DNA of 64,000 bases from positions 42,478,890-42,542,889 of the forward strand of contig CM055112.1 in NCBI GenBank assembly GCA_029204225.1, in the 5' to 3' direction. The notes below the pieces were generated by a model that did not search any database, was not told the DNA's origin, and saw nothing but the letters and a program-made list of their open reading frames with translations. The DNA is from Diphasiastrum complanatum (Eukaryota > Streptophyta > Lycopodiopsida > Lycopodiales > Lycopodiaceae). The translations under genes were made by a program, and so were the position numbers. Shown piece by piece: positions 20,118-32,343 of this stretch (positions are counted from its first letter, which is position 1; every line of letters starts with the position of its first letter).

Positions 20118-21900
20118 TGACGCACCAAATGTATATCGAATTTGGGACGTCCATGGTTACGAGTTGCGCAAGTAATTCATAATTGGGGCACCGGCAAAAT
20201 TACTTTTGAGAATCATGAGCGTGCAGTCAAAGTAGATCCAATCACTTGGTAGCATGGCAGAAGGATGGCTAGTGCAAGAGTCCATGGTTCACGTCACGGA
20301 GTTCCTTGCTCATAGCGATCCTTCTATTCCTCGTCTTTGGGATAAGAAGGATGATGAGCGTGTTGTTGGGGAAGTTCCTCAAGGAAAAGGAGCGATCATG
20401 AGAATGAGTGAGTCCTTCAGGGAGAAGGTAAATAAGTTTTGCATTCTTAATAGCGAGGAAATGCAAAAGTGGATTTTACTATACGAAGAGGCCAAGGCTC
20501 GTAGACAAACCACTCGAGCCACTTTCAGGAGAGGGCATAGAAGACAACCATATCCACCTGACCTTGCCCTTCCACCCAAGGACATGATGCTTGATTGGTT
20601 GCGTAATGCACTTAGCCTCGGCAAACAAGCAAAAAGTATCAGAGAGAAAGTGGGAATGTGCAAGGGGGTGCGATAATGTAAGCTATGATGATCATCCTTA
20701 ACATGTTAATTAAAACATTTGTACGTGCAATTTTGTACATGTTTGTTGTATTCCTAACACATTTAGTTCTATTTCGTTTAGTACTGCACTATGGACACAT
20801 GGACAACACTTTCATACGGAGTGCATTGACAAAAATAGAAACACGTACGATTGTGGAGTCATGACAAATTTTACCCAAGAGAGTCAAGCAAGCACGGCGG
20901 AATTATTGTGGGACAATCAATGACATCCTCGAAGTTGGATTTAGACAATTCAGTTTTTTCATATTTGATGTCAAATGGTTCAAAGTTATTTGCAATGGTC
21001 CCAATGAAACTGTCAGGAAAGATGAGAGTGGTTATTTTCCATTGACTCTACCAAGCTTTGGACAGATCAAAGCGATACATTTGTTTTTCCTCAACAATGT
21101 GAGCAGGTACATTTCTTCTATGTATACTGATTAAAGGACAGCTAGATGATTAGTGGATCTCTAGAATATCAGATAAGGCGGTTAAGGGTTTTCTGGAAGA
21201 AAAGGCTGATGGTATGGGACATCAGTAATTTTGGAAAGGGAATTCTGGGACTGTAAAGATCTGATGATCAATGGTGTGTTTTAGTACCTATTTGCGATAT
21301 GGGAAAAAAAAAACCGTTTGATCAAATGTGGGGTATTTCAAAAAAAAATTGAGGTTTAATCTAGATCCCAATGTGGTATCTCATTATTTACAAAATCAGA
21401 GGCTCTCAAATCTATTTCTCACTTTCTTAATTAATCCTTTACATCTTAGTAATTTTTTGAATATAAGATATCAGACTGATTTATATGTGCCAATCAATCA
21501 ATTTTCAGTATACTGCAAAAAATGTACATTGTGTATAGTAATACCCAAGCAATTGTAACATAGATATGGATACTAATTATGAGTCAACGTTTATGGTAAC
21601 ATCGATCAATTACAGGTGGTCTTTCACCCCGATCATTCAGATCCCAGATAGTGGTACATGATTCAAGTCGCTCCTTGAAGTAAAAAGAATTTTTGAAGAT
21701 AGAGATGTCGTGGAGGACATGGCGCTGCCAACTGATGCACCTCATAAACAAGATCGTGATGATGGATTTGATGACACATTTTCGGAGGATGATCACGTGC
21801 AAGCTTCACAAGCTAATGATGATGTTGAGCGTGATGCATCATCATCGGATGGATCGACGACACATGACACACCTTCTTGATTTCACTCGTTGTCACCGTC
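20118..21900 (+). pseudogene. CACTA (En/Spm, tnp2) transposase C-terminal remnant
   Basis: The ORF at 20254-20676 opens MAEGWLVQESMVHVTEF and matches, by eye, the minus-strand tnp2 remnant at 38186-38370 (IAESWLVQESLFYITE). Both share the later W-x-L-x-Y-E-E-A-K pattern. From 20830 a YDCGVMTNFTQES stretch fits the N-x-G-V-M/V motif of the DUF4216 domain. FPQQCEQVHFFYV at about 21086-21124 fits its E-Q-V-F-Y-V motif, and a WYMIQVAP stretch near 21650 fits the domain end. An Asp-rich tail runs to about 21880. Stops and frameshifts break the reading, and introns are likely. The catalytic tnp2 domain is absent. Confidence 0.72.
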
Positions 21901-22585
21901 GCCATTAGCTTTTGAAGATCAGTTTATTAATGATGAAGTTATAGGAGATATTTGGGTAGAATTAGAGATAGACTCATTTGGTTTGGCAGATTTGTCGCAT
22001 GATGATGCGGCAAATGATAACGATGAACCACCAAATGAGTAAGTGAGACAATACGATGTATTTCAACTCATTGTAGTATTAATCGTATTGCTCACAGATG
22101 CAATTACACTTTGTTAATTGACTAATTTACATCAAACAAGAAGTCAACGCATGTGAGTACACAATTTGTGGTCATCATTTTTTTGTGATACATAAATTTC
22201 TTTATTCACTTGTGCATATGGCAACCAATGTTGATAGAAAATGGAAATCAATGTGTTGATAGGTAAAAAATTCCAAAAGTGAGATCCATTTACACTCATA
22301 ACATACCGTGGGTTATACCAAGGGGCCTTTTTTTCATCAGTGTCGATATTACCCTCGATTAGCAAAGTGTCTAGTAATGGCTCTTGCCACCTTGACCCTC
22401 ATTATAACCCTCTCTATATGACTCTCTAAATGTTTCAAAAACAAGTTCAAATTTGGTAAGCTTATACCGAGGCCAAATACCGGACCCGAGGCTCAAGCAT
22501 TCCGCTCCCCCCACGACTCATTTAAAAACTATCTTTCAAAAAAATGCTCAAAGAAAGCTTTGGAAATCGCCTGTCCTCTTGTAGT
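21901..22585. other. stretch after CACTA remnant, nothing recognised
   Basis: An acidic reading continues shortly after 21900 and then dissolves. The minus-strand ORF at 22144-22365 has no motif I know. Confidence 0.3.
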
Positions 22586-22589
22586 GTAC

Positions 22590-23450
22590 TTACAAGCTCA
22601 ACAAAGATATTTATGAATTGAAGCAAGCATCGTGGGCATGTACTCATGTATTGGTGAACACTTGAAATGAAGGAGACTGGTAAAGAGTACGACAAATCCT
22701 AACATTTACATTCTACGACAATATTTGAATTATGTGTTCATTGTTCTATACTTTGATGATTCGATCATTACTAGAAGCAAAAAGATTTTGATAGATAAAT
22801 TAGAATTGTTTAGTGTTTTTTACCTGAGCCATTTAGGGCTGATGCATTACATATAGTCTTTACATTGAAGAGTAGAAAAGAAAATGCTATTTTACTTACT
22901 CAAAACAAAAACTCATGAGATTTGCTTCATCTATTCAATATGAAAAATTGCAAGTCGTTAAAATGCCAATGGATGTCGCTACAAAACTAATTGCATATGA
23001 AAAATATGAGAAGGTGGATTCCTACTTGTACAAATAGCTAGCAGGTACTTTGATGTACTTGGCACAAACACATCATGATATTGCATATTTTATTAATGTT
23101 GTTAGTCAATTTATGCAAGAACCTAGACAAACACATTGGAAATCTGCCAAGCGAATTCTCAAAGTATATTCGTGGTACTCTTAGCTATGGGTTGTGATAT
23201 GATCAACATAAAGCACCTGTTTTAATAGATCACACTTATGCAATTGAGTAAGTAATATAGAAGACAAAATATTTACCACTAGTTATACTTTTAGCATTGG
23301 TATAGCTGCAACTTCTTGGAGAAACAAAAGAAGCTAACTATAGTTTTGACTTCAATGAAAATTGAGTATGATGCTCTAAATAGTGCTACAAATGAAGCAA
23401 TTCGGTTACATAGATTGTTTGATGACATAACTCAATCAAAAGAGCTATGT
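22590..23450 (+). pseudogene. heavily decayed copia RT and RNase H
   Basis: Begins with LNKDIYELKQASWAC, equivalent to the copia L-x-K-A-L-Y-G-L-K-Q-A motif. A decayed active-site region (YVFIVLYFDDSIITRSKK) follows, then NCKSLKMPMDV and a LAGTLMYLAQTHHDIAYFI stretch, FINVVSQFMQEPRQTHWKSAK, and an RNase H end TIVLTSMKIEYDALNSATN at 23316-23400. Many frameshifts and stops are present. No LTRs were identified. Confidence 0.8.
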
Positions 23451-23556
23451 GCAACAATGCATATATCCCCTACGGACCCTGAATACACATTTTCACCTTA
23501 TATTTTCAAAATTTAAATCCATGATGATTTCTAAATCCTCTAGACCCTAAATGCAT

Positions 23557-23672
<116 letters not shown>

Positions 23673-24008
23673 ATTAAGGACTATGAACGAATGTACAAGA
23701 GGAACCATAGCGCAAGAGCTAGACCAGTTCAATTATCTAAAAATTATACTAGACTAAAAAACCATCAAAATAACGTTCAGTTTCACAGAGGAAGAATGTG
23801 GAGAACAATTGTCCTTAAATACAATCTTCAAAAAGTTGAGGGCCTGATATTTTCCATGCTAAAATACCTTTATAGTCTCATTTTTATCACATATATTCGC
23901 TTCTTATAGAGATTGTGTTCACAGATTCACTGTCTCTATGAACACGGCTTTGTCTCTTTTCTTTGTTTTATTGCTTCTGACGTTACAGTTTGTTATGGAT
24001 TATCTTCT

Positions 24009-24995
24009 TGTTAGAACAGTCAACAACAAAAGCGTTTCTCAGTTTCAATGTAATGGGAGAACGGGTTTGATACTCAGCTACATGCATACTCTAGCCATGT
24101 AACCATCTACAGCTCAAGAGGATCAGCGTTTCAGAGCAGGGAGCAAACCTACACTAACTACTGAATCAAAGAACAATCAAGAACTAGATTAGCTACTGAA
24201 AACAAGATTCAAGAAACAAGAAACAAGATTCCTAGCAGCATTTTAACAATCTAAGAATCAAGAAACACTCATCACTTGATGCTTAGATTACTCAAGAACA
24301 ATCAAGAACTGGATTGTAAGGAAATGTGCAAGCTCTATTCCACAAACCAGCCTATCTAGTTTACTTGAATGCTGAATCCTACGCTAATCCACAACAAGAA
24401 CTGAATCCTTATTCACAACTAAGCAAGAAACAAAGAAACAAGATCCTAGTTAATCCACAATGTAAGGGAATCAAGCATGCTCATAGAAACCTCACTCAAG
24501 AGCATTGCCATGAACAAGGAGCTTAGTGCTCTTCAAGAACTCGTGGAGGATCCTCTTTATTAGCTCAAGAGAACTTGAAATACAATCAAAGCTCCCTCAC
24601 AAGAGAGGGGGGCCCTTAAATAAGCAAGAAGGCTGCCCATGTGGAGCCCAAGTGGCAATTCCACCAAACTAGAAATTACATGTGGAATTTGCCCTTCCAC
24701 TAGAGGTCACCATCAAAAGGTGGCTCACTCTTACTATTTTAAGGGGGGTCTACATTTATTACAATTATTCAAGAAAATGTTACTAGCTCCTACATGGTCA
24801 TTCCTTCGTCGGGATACACCATGTAGGCTCACATAGTTAAACACTACCTTCCTAGCTAGTATTTCCTCGGCTCTCATGCTCGGCTCTCAGCTTCTTCTGC
24901 TCTCTTCCTTCTGAGACCTCCTGGGTCATGGATGAGAGATAACTTGTGTCTTCAACTTGGCTCGACATCTGAGGATTCTCTAGAATCTGCTAACA
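24009..24995 (-). repeat. 3' LTR of the Tat-like gypsy, about 987 bp
   Basis: On the plus strand it opens TGTTAGAACAG and closes CTGCTAACA, giving a TGTTAG terminal inverted repeat. From 24352 on it matches 33605-34247. Repeated AAGAATCAAGAAACA-like words fill 24150-24330. Confidence 0.8.
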
Positions 24996-25256
24996 TTATC
25001 CACTCCTAATCTGTTGCAGGACCCACTACAACACTGGTGATGTCTTCTGCTTGGCACTTGTAAAAGCGTGGATCTTCGTTTGCTTTCGTATATATTATCC
25101 GCAAAATTTATTCGCCAAAATTGGAAGTCTCTCAACTGGCCACTACATACCAGCCCGCTTGAGAACTTCTTGTGAGTTCTGCTCGTCTCGTCGTCGTGTC
25201 GTCTGCTTCCACTCGCTCATTTTTCGTCCTAGGGCTTCAAAAACCTGGAAGCGAAG

Positions 25257-28200
25257 CTAACTTCCGAAATTGAGGGGCTCCAGATATTCCCTTATCTTCT
25301 CTACGAAGCCCATCTCCTGCCAGTCTTTCACCATGGTCACATAGCGTGACGACATGAAAGTTGCTCTGTAGTATAGCCTGGCCATCATTTCATGGTCTTT
25401 TTCCGACTGGAGGGCCGTATTTGAGTTGATCCTAATGGGATCCAAGCCTCGATCCCAAAAACACTCCTGCTGCATCAGAAAGGCCATGGATCTGCAATAC
25501 TTAGCACTTTCCTGCATGCGGATATCGACACTTGTCTTGTATTTGTGCCTGAAGTCGAGTAGCTGCAACCTCAAATCATCCGGGGTGGTTCCTTCTGAAG
25601 TTCCCGAGATGATAGGCCAGTTTACCAACTCTACTCGCAGCTTCTCCACCGGCCATGGGTTTTTGCATTTAAGTGTCATGTAGTAGGAATCCACTCGCTT
25701 CCATGTCGGGGCCTTCAAATACTCTTGAAGACGCCTGCTCTCTTTCATGACCTTGTTCTGCCAATCTGGTTGCGGTTGTAGTGCGACAATGATCTCGGCC
25801 CTGGTGGAGTATTGGCTTTGATCGATGTCTTCCTTGCCTCCCCTCATGTTGGGAGGGTACTTTCTTCAAATATCTTTGATTCCCTTGTATCAGCCAGTTT
25901 ACTTCTAGGCCGGGTAGGGGAAGTTGTCCTACGCGGCTGGGACAGCCTTGCCAGATAATCATCAAGGGCCTTGGTGCCCGTGTCTTTCTCTTTTGCTCGT
26001 TCGCTTGTCGACGGCTCATTTGCACCTGTGTCTGGCCTGGGCGAGAATTTTCTTGTCTCCGGTTGGTCAGCCAGGGAGTCATCATCGGCTCCAATGTCTA
26101 TGTTAGTTTCTAGAAGGTCGGGGATGGTATGATCTGGGGAGAGGGGTGCGAGGGTGAACGGTTTAGGAGGAGGCGGAAACAATAAGTTATACGCAGCACC
26201 GGGGGAGTGGAGTGGTTGGAGGAACTCGTCCCGTCAGGCTTTGTAAGTGTCAGCTGGACCTTTTGATGGGCCCATTATTTGGCTAGGACGTGATGAAGAG
26301 AGGGGAGATGGAAGAATTGGGTAAGTTGGAATGAATGTTTCAAAAAAATTAAATGCGGAGTAGGAAGAAGGGTTAAAGGTGGGAGGGGGTCGGGAAAAAG
26401 TTCTAGAAGCAGCGTCGGCTCTCTGGCCACCCGATCCCGAGCTACCGGCTGAAGGGTGGGTTTGCCCATCCTGATTCCCTGCTCCATCATTCCCATCATC
26501 GTCTTGTGGCTTGGTTACATGAGCACCTGCTTGGGCCTTGCACGTCATGTCCCATAATTGGTTCACCTTGTCCAAGACTTGCTGCAGGGCCTTCGTTGTT
26601 TCTTCCAGCTGCTTCTGGGACTCCAGGATGATCTTCTCTTGTTTCGCCACAATGTTTTCAAAATTCTTCTTATCGGCCTCTCGCTCTTGGATCGGCCTTA
26701 TGTATTTCTCCATCCGGATGGCTGAGGCCTCTGGGGCCTGGATTTGAATGTCCTCGGCTTGACGGGAGGAGCATCGACTGTCATTGCACCCAATGATCCA
26801 TCTCGTACTTGGTCGATTTGGACCATCTGGTGCTTTAGTTGCTGCTGGACCTCTTCCAGAGTGGACTTATGTCTGGCCATCGCGGATATGGTTTCTACTG
26901 CCTCTTTTTCCTTTTCGTTGGCTAGCCTTTGATATCGCTCAATCTCTTGGTCTTGATGTTGGACCTTGCTCTCTAGAACTTGATGCTGGCTCACCAACCA
27001 ATGCATGTGGTAGCTCGTTTTGGATAGGCCAATCATTGAGTGTTTGGCTGCTTTAGTGAGCTTTTCAGGGTGAGAGAGGGTTGGGTACTGATCTGGGGTG
27101 TGGGATGGTGAGGCTAAACCAAAAAATAGGCATGGTGTTAGAACTGAAGATGGAGGTGGAGGTGGAGGTGGTGGAGGGGTGATTAGTGGAGGTGTCTGAG
27201 TTCTTCCTGGCTGCGTCCCCTTTGCTGGCTCGTCGTCGCTTATCTCCATCAGGTCCGCAGCATCAAAATATTGAGATTTGTCCAATATGTGGACTTGCTG
27301 GGCCTGTGATTGTTGATCTTGTGACTATTGGGCTGCTCCCGTGTCTTGGGGACTAGATATTCCCACTCCTCCCCCCCCCAATAATTGTGCCGATAAAGAT
27401 GTTGGTGGCGTTGGCGTCATAAGGGGTATGGGTGGGGTGATGGCTGCATCTGGTGGTTGAGTAGCAGAGTGTGATGTGATGATGGGTTGGGCTGCTGCTG
27501 ATGTGATTGCTCCATCACCCCCCTCATGGACATGTGAGGGTGATGAGTGTTGTTGTGAGGCTGTCGAGGAACTGCTATGATCCGAGGTGGAGCCATCGGA
27601 AGCGGATCCCACGGGTGATGTACTGCTAGCAAGAAGCCTCTTTTGCATGCGTTGTTGCCAAGTGTTAGGCAATTGGGCCTTGGAGGCGTCGGCCGCTTGA
27701 GGGTCAGATGTTGTTGCTACTTGTGAATCCGGTTGTGGGCTTGTTTGTCTCTGTACCAGTGGTAGGATACTGGTGTTGACCCGTTTAGGCTGTGTTCCCA
27801 ATGGGGAGGTGGCTTGTGACTGTGCACGCTTGGACTTTTGTTGATCGATGGGGATGTCCCATGCCTTGTTCGCAAGTTGCAGGCTTTGTTGAAGCTTTGG
27901 CCCGTTATGTATCTGTTGAAGGGCGATATATGTCAGAGATTCTGGGAATGCAGTCATGAATCTGTCATCATGTGAAACAGGGACACCCTCTGCAGCTGTT
28001 TCCTTGGTCGTTGCGTGTACTTGGTCAGATATGCACAGGCTGCTTGTAGCTATGGGTCATTGATGGCTTCAACACGGTACCCGTCCTTGTTCTTCCACTT
28101 GGGCACTGATGGGTCAATGAACTTGAAGTAGGATGTCTCCTCAATTTTTTTCAGTGTCCTCGTCACAGCATTGGGTCCTCGTGAAAACCCAAAAGGTTGC

Positions 28201-28307
28201 AGGTCTGCCGGTGCAAAGGAGAGGTTGTACACATAGTTTCTCATAGGGGGAACTATTAAGCTGGAGGACCTTGTTGTGGCATTGTAGTTTGCATAGACCA
28301 TATGCAC
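25257..28307 (-). pseudogene. long accessory ORF of unknown function between integrase and 3' LTR
   Basis: Six open stretches follow one another on the minus strand: 28307-28050, 27957-27325, 27285-26698, 26713-26234, 26182-25844 and 25847-25257, near 950 codons together. Stops at 27325 (TAG) and 26234 (TGA) are in frame with the next piece; the other joints are frame changes. So this was probably one protein. Seen in order: a globular start (VYNLSFAPADLQPFGFSRG), a Gln/Ser/Thr-rich part, a run of nine prolines, then coiled-coil heptads (about 27050-26730 and 26710-26550). A Gly/Ser/Pro-rich linker and a helical, Trp/Met-rich C-domain follow (WKRVDSYYMTL, FWDRGLDPIRI, MVKDWQEMGF). No signal peptide or membrane segment is visible, so it is not a classic env. 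I know no matching family. It sits in the same orientation as pol. Confidence 0.55.
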
Positions 28308-28543
28308 GAGATAGGGGCTTTGATACCCCGTGAGTACAGGTATTTGGAATTCAATTGCTTGAAAGAATGTGGCTGTCTATTGAAACCAGTGTTGCATTTC
28401 TGTCAGATCCAATGGGGACAATTGGATGTCGAGCTTATGAGCTTCACTGTCATCAGAGCTGGTTATAGGATTGGTAGACATGATGAAAAAACTGGAAAAG
28501 AAGGATCTGGAAAAACACTGTTGGTTGAGATGGAAGTGGGGGG

Positions 28544-28726
28544 TGTCGGTTGAGATGGAGTGTATGGCGTCGGCTGAGATGGAGTGTATGGCGTCGGCTG
28601 AGATGAGAGTGTATGGCGTCGGCTGAGATGGAGTGTATGGCGTCGGCTGATATGGGAGTGTATGGCATCGGCTAAGATGGGAGTGTATGGCGTCGGCTGA
28701 GATGGCGTCGGTTGAGATAGAAGTGA
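28544..28726. repeat. minisatellite array, 24-25 bp unit
   Basis: The unit GGCGTCGGCTGAGATGGAGT plus GTAT repeats about seven times with small changes. It lies between the accessory ORF and integrase in the gypsy. Its core GTCGGYTGAGAT is shared with the array at 29315-29582. Confidence 0.92.
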
Positions 28727-29314
28727 GATAGATTGACGGGAAGGAGCGATGGTGGGAAAGAGGTAACTGGGGGAACTGTGGATGGGAAGTGGAGGTGTTG
28801 TGGGTAGGTAAGTAGGGCGTGTAGAATGGGTTTTAGGAGTGGCGAAAAGATAACTTTTGGTATTGGGGTGCAACGAAGCGGAAAAGATGAAGAAATGTAA
28901 AGAAGGTAACTGGCGGTTAAGGCGGTTGTTTGGATAGGGTAAAACAGTGGGATATGCAGAATAACTGGCGATGTTCAATAGTGTCACGGAAGCGTTCTGA
29001 GAGCTTGCGTGACACTACCCCTCAGCGTGAAAATATGATGTGGTGCTCCTCTGGCGATCTGAGGTTTGGATATTGTTTGTGAAAGCGCTCTTTGTGGAAC
29101 TCAAATGAGGTTTGCTGAAAACGGGTGGGGATGGTGTAGACACGGTGATGGATGCACTAGATGAAAGAGCACCAGGATCGTGGAGGGTCTTCGCAAAATC
29201 GCCAGAGTTTGCCAGGAGCTCCAAGGTCGCACGTCGCTGAGGTGAAAAAGTGTTCGAAATGGGAGCATTTATGGATGTCGTCGGGTCGGCGCGGTTGCGA
29301 TAGGACGTGTGTGT

Positions 29315-29582
29315 AGCGTCCGTTGAGATGTAAAGGGCGTCACGTCGGTTGAGTTCTGATAGAAACGTGTCGGTCGAGATTGAACTGAAGGCCGTCGATC
29401 GAGATGAAACTGGAACTCGTCGGTCAAGATGGAACTGGAATCTGTCGGTTGAGACTGAAGTGGATCCCGTCGTTGAAATTGAAGTGGATCCTGTTGGTTG
29501 AAATTGAAGTGGATTCTGTCGGTTGAGATTGAAGTGGATCCCGTCGGTTGAGATTGAAGTGGATCCCGTTAGTTGAGATTGA
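29315..29582. repeat. minisatellite array, about 27 bp unit
   Basis: The unit CGTCGGTTGAGATTGAAGTG plus GATCC repeats about ten times; copies degrade toward lower coordinates. It shares the GTCGGTTGAGAT core with the 28544 array. The 218-codon minus-strand ORF over it (29015-29671) is a repeat translation, though I cannot exclude that it is expressed. Confidence 0.92.
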
Positions 29583-29679
29583 TCAAATTTTTTCAATATG
29601 AAGGAATGGATCTGTGGTATGCAAGTGAAGAACTTCAAGGGTGATAAAATATGATTGAGGCACAGAGTCAAAGTTTTTT

Positions 29680-29990
29680 TTGTTTTTTTATGAAAAGAGT
29701 GTATCCCCAGGAATGTTTGTATTGTGGAGATACCAGTTAGTCACAGAGATGAGGTGGCCAAAGTGGGAGAAGCAGCTCCTATGGTATAGCCTAGCATTTG
29801 TTGACCTAGAACCTTCATGACCCATGAGTATGTACAGGAAGGAAAAAAATGCATAGAAGGGACATAAAAAGAAGGCATGCAAAACTAGAAGTACAAGTAA
29901 TAAAAAATAAAAATAAAACTAAAAACAATAAACATAGAGAAATGTAGAATATGTACTAGGAAAAAATGTTAAATTGGGTCAACAAAGAAC
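29680..29990. other. gypsy internal spacer, nothing recognised
   Basis: AT-rich sequence after the integrase C-end in element orientation. The minus-strand ORF at 29688-29882 shows no known motif. Confidence 0.35.
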
Positions 29991-30240
29991 AACTCTTTGT
30001 AATACTGCCGTGGACGACCACTGTTTATGACGTATCCCATCAAGTGTTTGTAATTGAACAGCACCATTAAGAAAAATTTTATTAATAATGTATGGCCCCT
30101 CACTTCTGAACTTCAACTTGCCGGGGTGCTTCTTTGATGTATAAAGAAGCACCTGGTCACCTAAGTAGAGATCTTTATTGCGCAGGTGACGGTCATGCCA
30201 GGCCTTTTGTTGTCGTTTGTTAACTAGTTGTGCGTGATAA
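29990..30240 (-). pseudogene. gypsy integrase C-terminal (GPY/F) fragment
   Basis: The minus-strand reading has DLYLGDQVLLYTSKKHPGKL, then FRSEGPYIINKIFLNGAVQL. That is the GPY/F module that ends gypsy integrase. The zinc domain and DDE core are missing: RNase H ends at about 30340 and this module begins about 100 bp later. Confidence 0.85.
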
Positions 30241-30339
30241 GATATTAGCCTTGTCTCACATAACTGGGCTAACGTAAATAGCCTGGTTTTGACTTGTTGT
30301 TCGATTGAAGTCTTTTTACAGAGATCTATTGAAAAAGCT

Positions 30340-31260
30340 CAGGAAGATCATCGTTGACTGGTGCAGTTGCTTTTTCAGCACTTGGTAGTCTGGAAAGGTG
30401 ATCCGCCATGAAATGTTGGGTCCCTTTCCGAACGACTACACGGAAATTAAATTCCTCCAAAATCAGTAGCCATCGAGCTATTCGTCCCGTCTTACAGAAC
30501 TTATTAACGATATATAGGAGTGCTTGATGGTATGTGTAGAAAGCAGGTCTGGCCTAATAAATAATGTCGTAGTTGTTGTACCACATAGACCATTGCCAAT
30601 GCTTCTCTCTCGGTAGTTGTATAGTTTACTTCAGCAGGCACCAGTTGCCTGCTTAAGAAACGTATAGGAAAATCTTTGTCATACTCGTCCGTTTGTGCAA
30701 GGAGACCTCCAATGGCATATTTACTTGCGTCAGTATGCACATGGAATTCTTTCGTGTAATCTGGTGAGTGGAGTGTGGGAGCCGTCATGAGGGCTGTTTT
30801 CAACTCCTCAAAGGCCTTAATTCGTTCTTCGGTCCAGCCGGATCTACCACAACTAAATAAACGAGGCGTGCCTTGCCGGCACAGTCGATTATAAAGATGC
30901 GATAATATTTGGTATGACCGAGGAAGACATATACTTCCTTCATTGTTGCAGGCAGGGGCATGTCCACGATAACCTTGATTTTTGATGGGTCGGTAGAAAT
31001 ACCGTCCTTTGATATCATATGCCCGAGTACAACCCCGTGGGTGACCCATATTTGGCATTTATCAGGGTTTAGTGAGATGTCGAACCTACGACAGCGAATG
31101 AAGATTTTCTCCAAGGCGTCTAAGTGTGTAGCAGCAGAAGAATGTACACCTAGATCATCTATTTCAGGGGGGATTCCTTTCATTTCGGTATAATTCCATG
31201 CAAATACATCCCTTATTTGCGTAATAAAGTTTCTCGATCAGACAGTTGGGTTGATGACAG
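30340..31260 (-). pseudogene. gypsy RT and RNase H with the RT core deleted
   Basis: On the minus strand FITQIRDVFAWNYTEMKGIPP runs directly into EIDDLGVHSS. The residues that normally lie between the GIPP motif and the Y-x-D-D box, roughly 150 of them, are gone, and the join stays in frame. Then come LDALEKIFIRC, LNPDKCQIWV, GHMISKDGIS, a frame change near 30870, RNase H (AFEELKTALMTAPTL, FHVHTDASKYAIGGLLAQ, NYTTTEREALAMVYV). The connection motif QHFMADHLSRLPS ends it near 30360. No polymerase activity is possible. Confidence 0.88.
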
Positions 31261-32343
31261 ATGTGCACCGACATGAACTATGCGATCCATGTCCTCGTCA
31301 GGATCCTTAAGGTTTAGTAGAATTGTCTTAGCGGGTCCTTCAAAGGAATTGGAACTTGGTGTAGGTTCCCGATGTGGCTGCGGTAACTGGATAACAACAT
31401 CATCCAGTGTAAAGTCTTTGAACTTCTGTGGAAGATCGAAAGGTGGGTCCACAAAATGTTCTGGGACTTTAGGAATTATTTGAGTTGATTCTTTACTAGA
31501 CGTGGAAGCTTTGTCGGACTGGTTGTTGTCTGTCCCCTCTGACAAGGGCTTGATTGGCTGTTTAAGCTTGGCATGCATCTGTTTTTGACGCTCGGTTAAT
31601 TTTGTATCAATAATTTTATTTTTTTGTAACCGAAGTTTTTGTGGTTTTTGAATAGGTGGTGTTGTGGCCTCACTTACCATATCGGTGTCCATTGTATCCT
31701 AGACTTCATCGGGATACACGTCCCAAGTATATACGTTGGATTTGGGCCTATATGCTTGTGTGTTTGGTACTTTGGATGTTAGTTGGATATGAGCCAACGG
31801 TCCTGGTGACTTGATCTCCTTAGGAATGACTTTGGACGGATAATGTTGAGCATCTAGATAGAGGAGTACATGATCATCCATCATTTCGACATCATCCTTG
31901 GAAAGAATACCTTCTTCCGAAACATGGGCAGTAGAGACACTAGGTTCTCCTGGGCACCAAGCTATAGGAATGGAGTCTATCATCATAAGCGGGATGATGG
32001 GTGTGTCAATGTCTGTAGAAGATGGGAGAATATCCACATCTTCTGCAGCCATTTCGATACGACATCGATTGGCATCCGCACAGTCCACGGTGGCTAGTGC
32101 ATGACCCCAATTGATTATGTCCGTGGTTCGTGTATAGTGGCCTTTTGGTTGGATCGGGACACTATCTAATTTGTCATATGTTATAATCATCGTATACCTT
32201 GGCAGGCTTGACATGGCCATTTGAGTCAACAGTGACTCGTTTATCGTGGTTGCCAAAGGTAATTTTGTTGTTCTTCTAGTCTTGGACAACACCTGCCATC
32301 TGGAGCCAGGGTGTACCAAGAAGGAGCTTATACGTATTGGCAT
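31213..32343 (-). pseudogene. gypsy protease-RT linker
   Basis: Two open stretches (32343-31699 and 31692-31213) link protease and RT. They are acidic and Ser/Pro-rich with motifs such as DDHVLLYLDA and WDVYPDEV, but no catalytic motif. A TAG separates them near 31699. Long acidic linkers here are common in Tat-type pol. Confidence 0.6.

Noticed and set aside
24326-24836. ORFs at 24326-24526 and 24639-24836, the latter repeated at 33891-34088
   Set aside because: They lie in the two LTRs of the gypsy element; the conservation is due to the LTR pair.
28544-29582. Regularly spaced repeats considered as a CRISPR array
   Set aside because: Units follow each other without unique spacers, in a plant retrotransposon; they are minisatellites.
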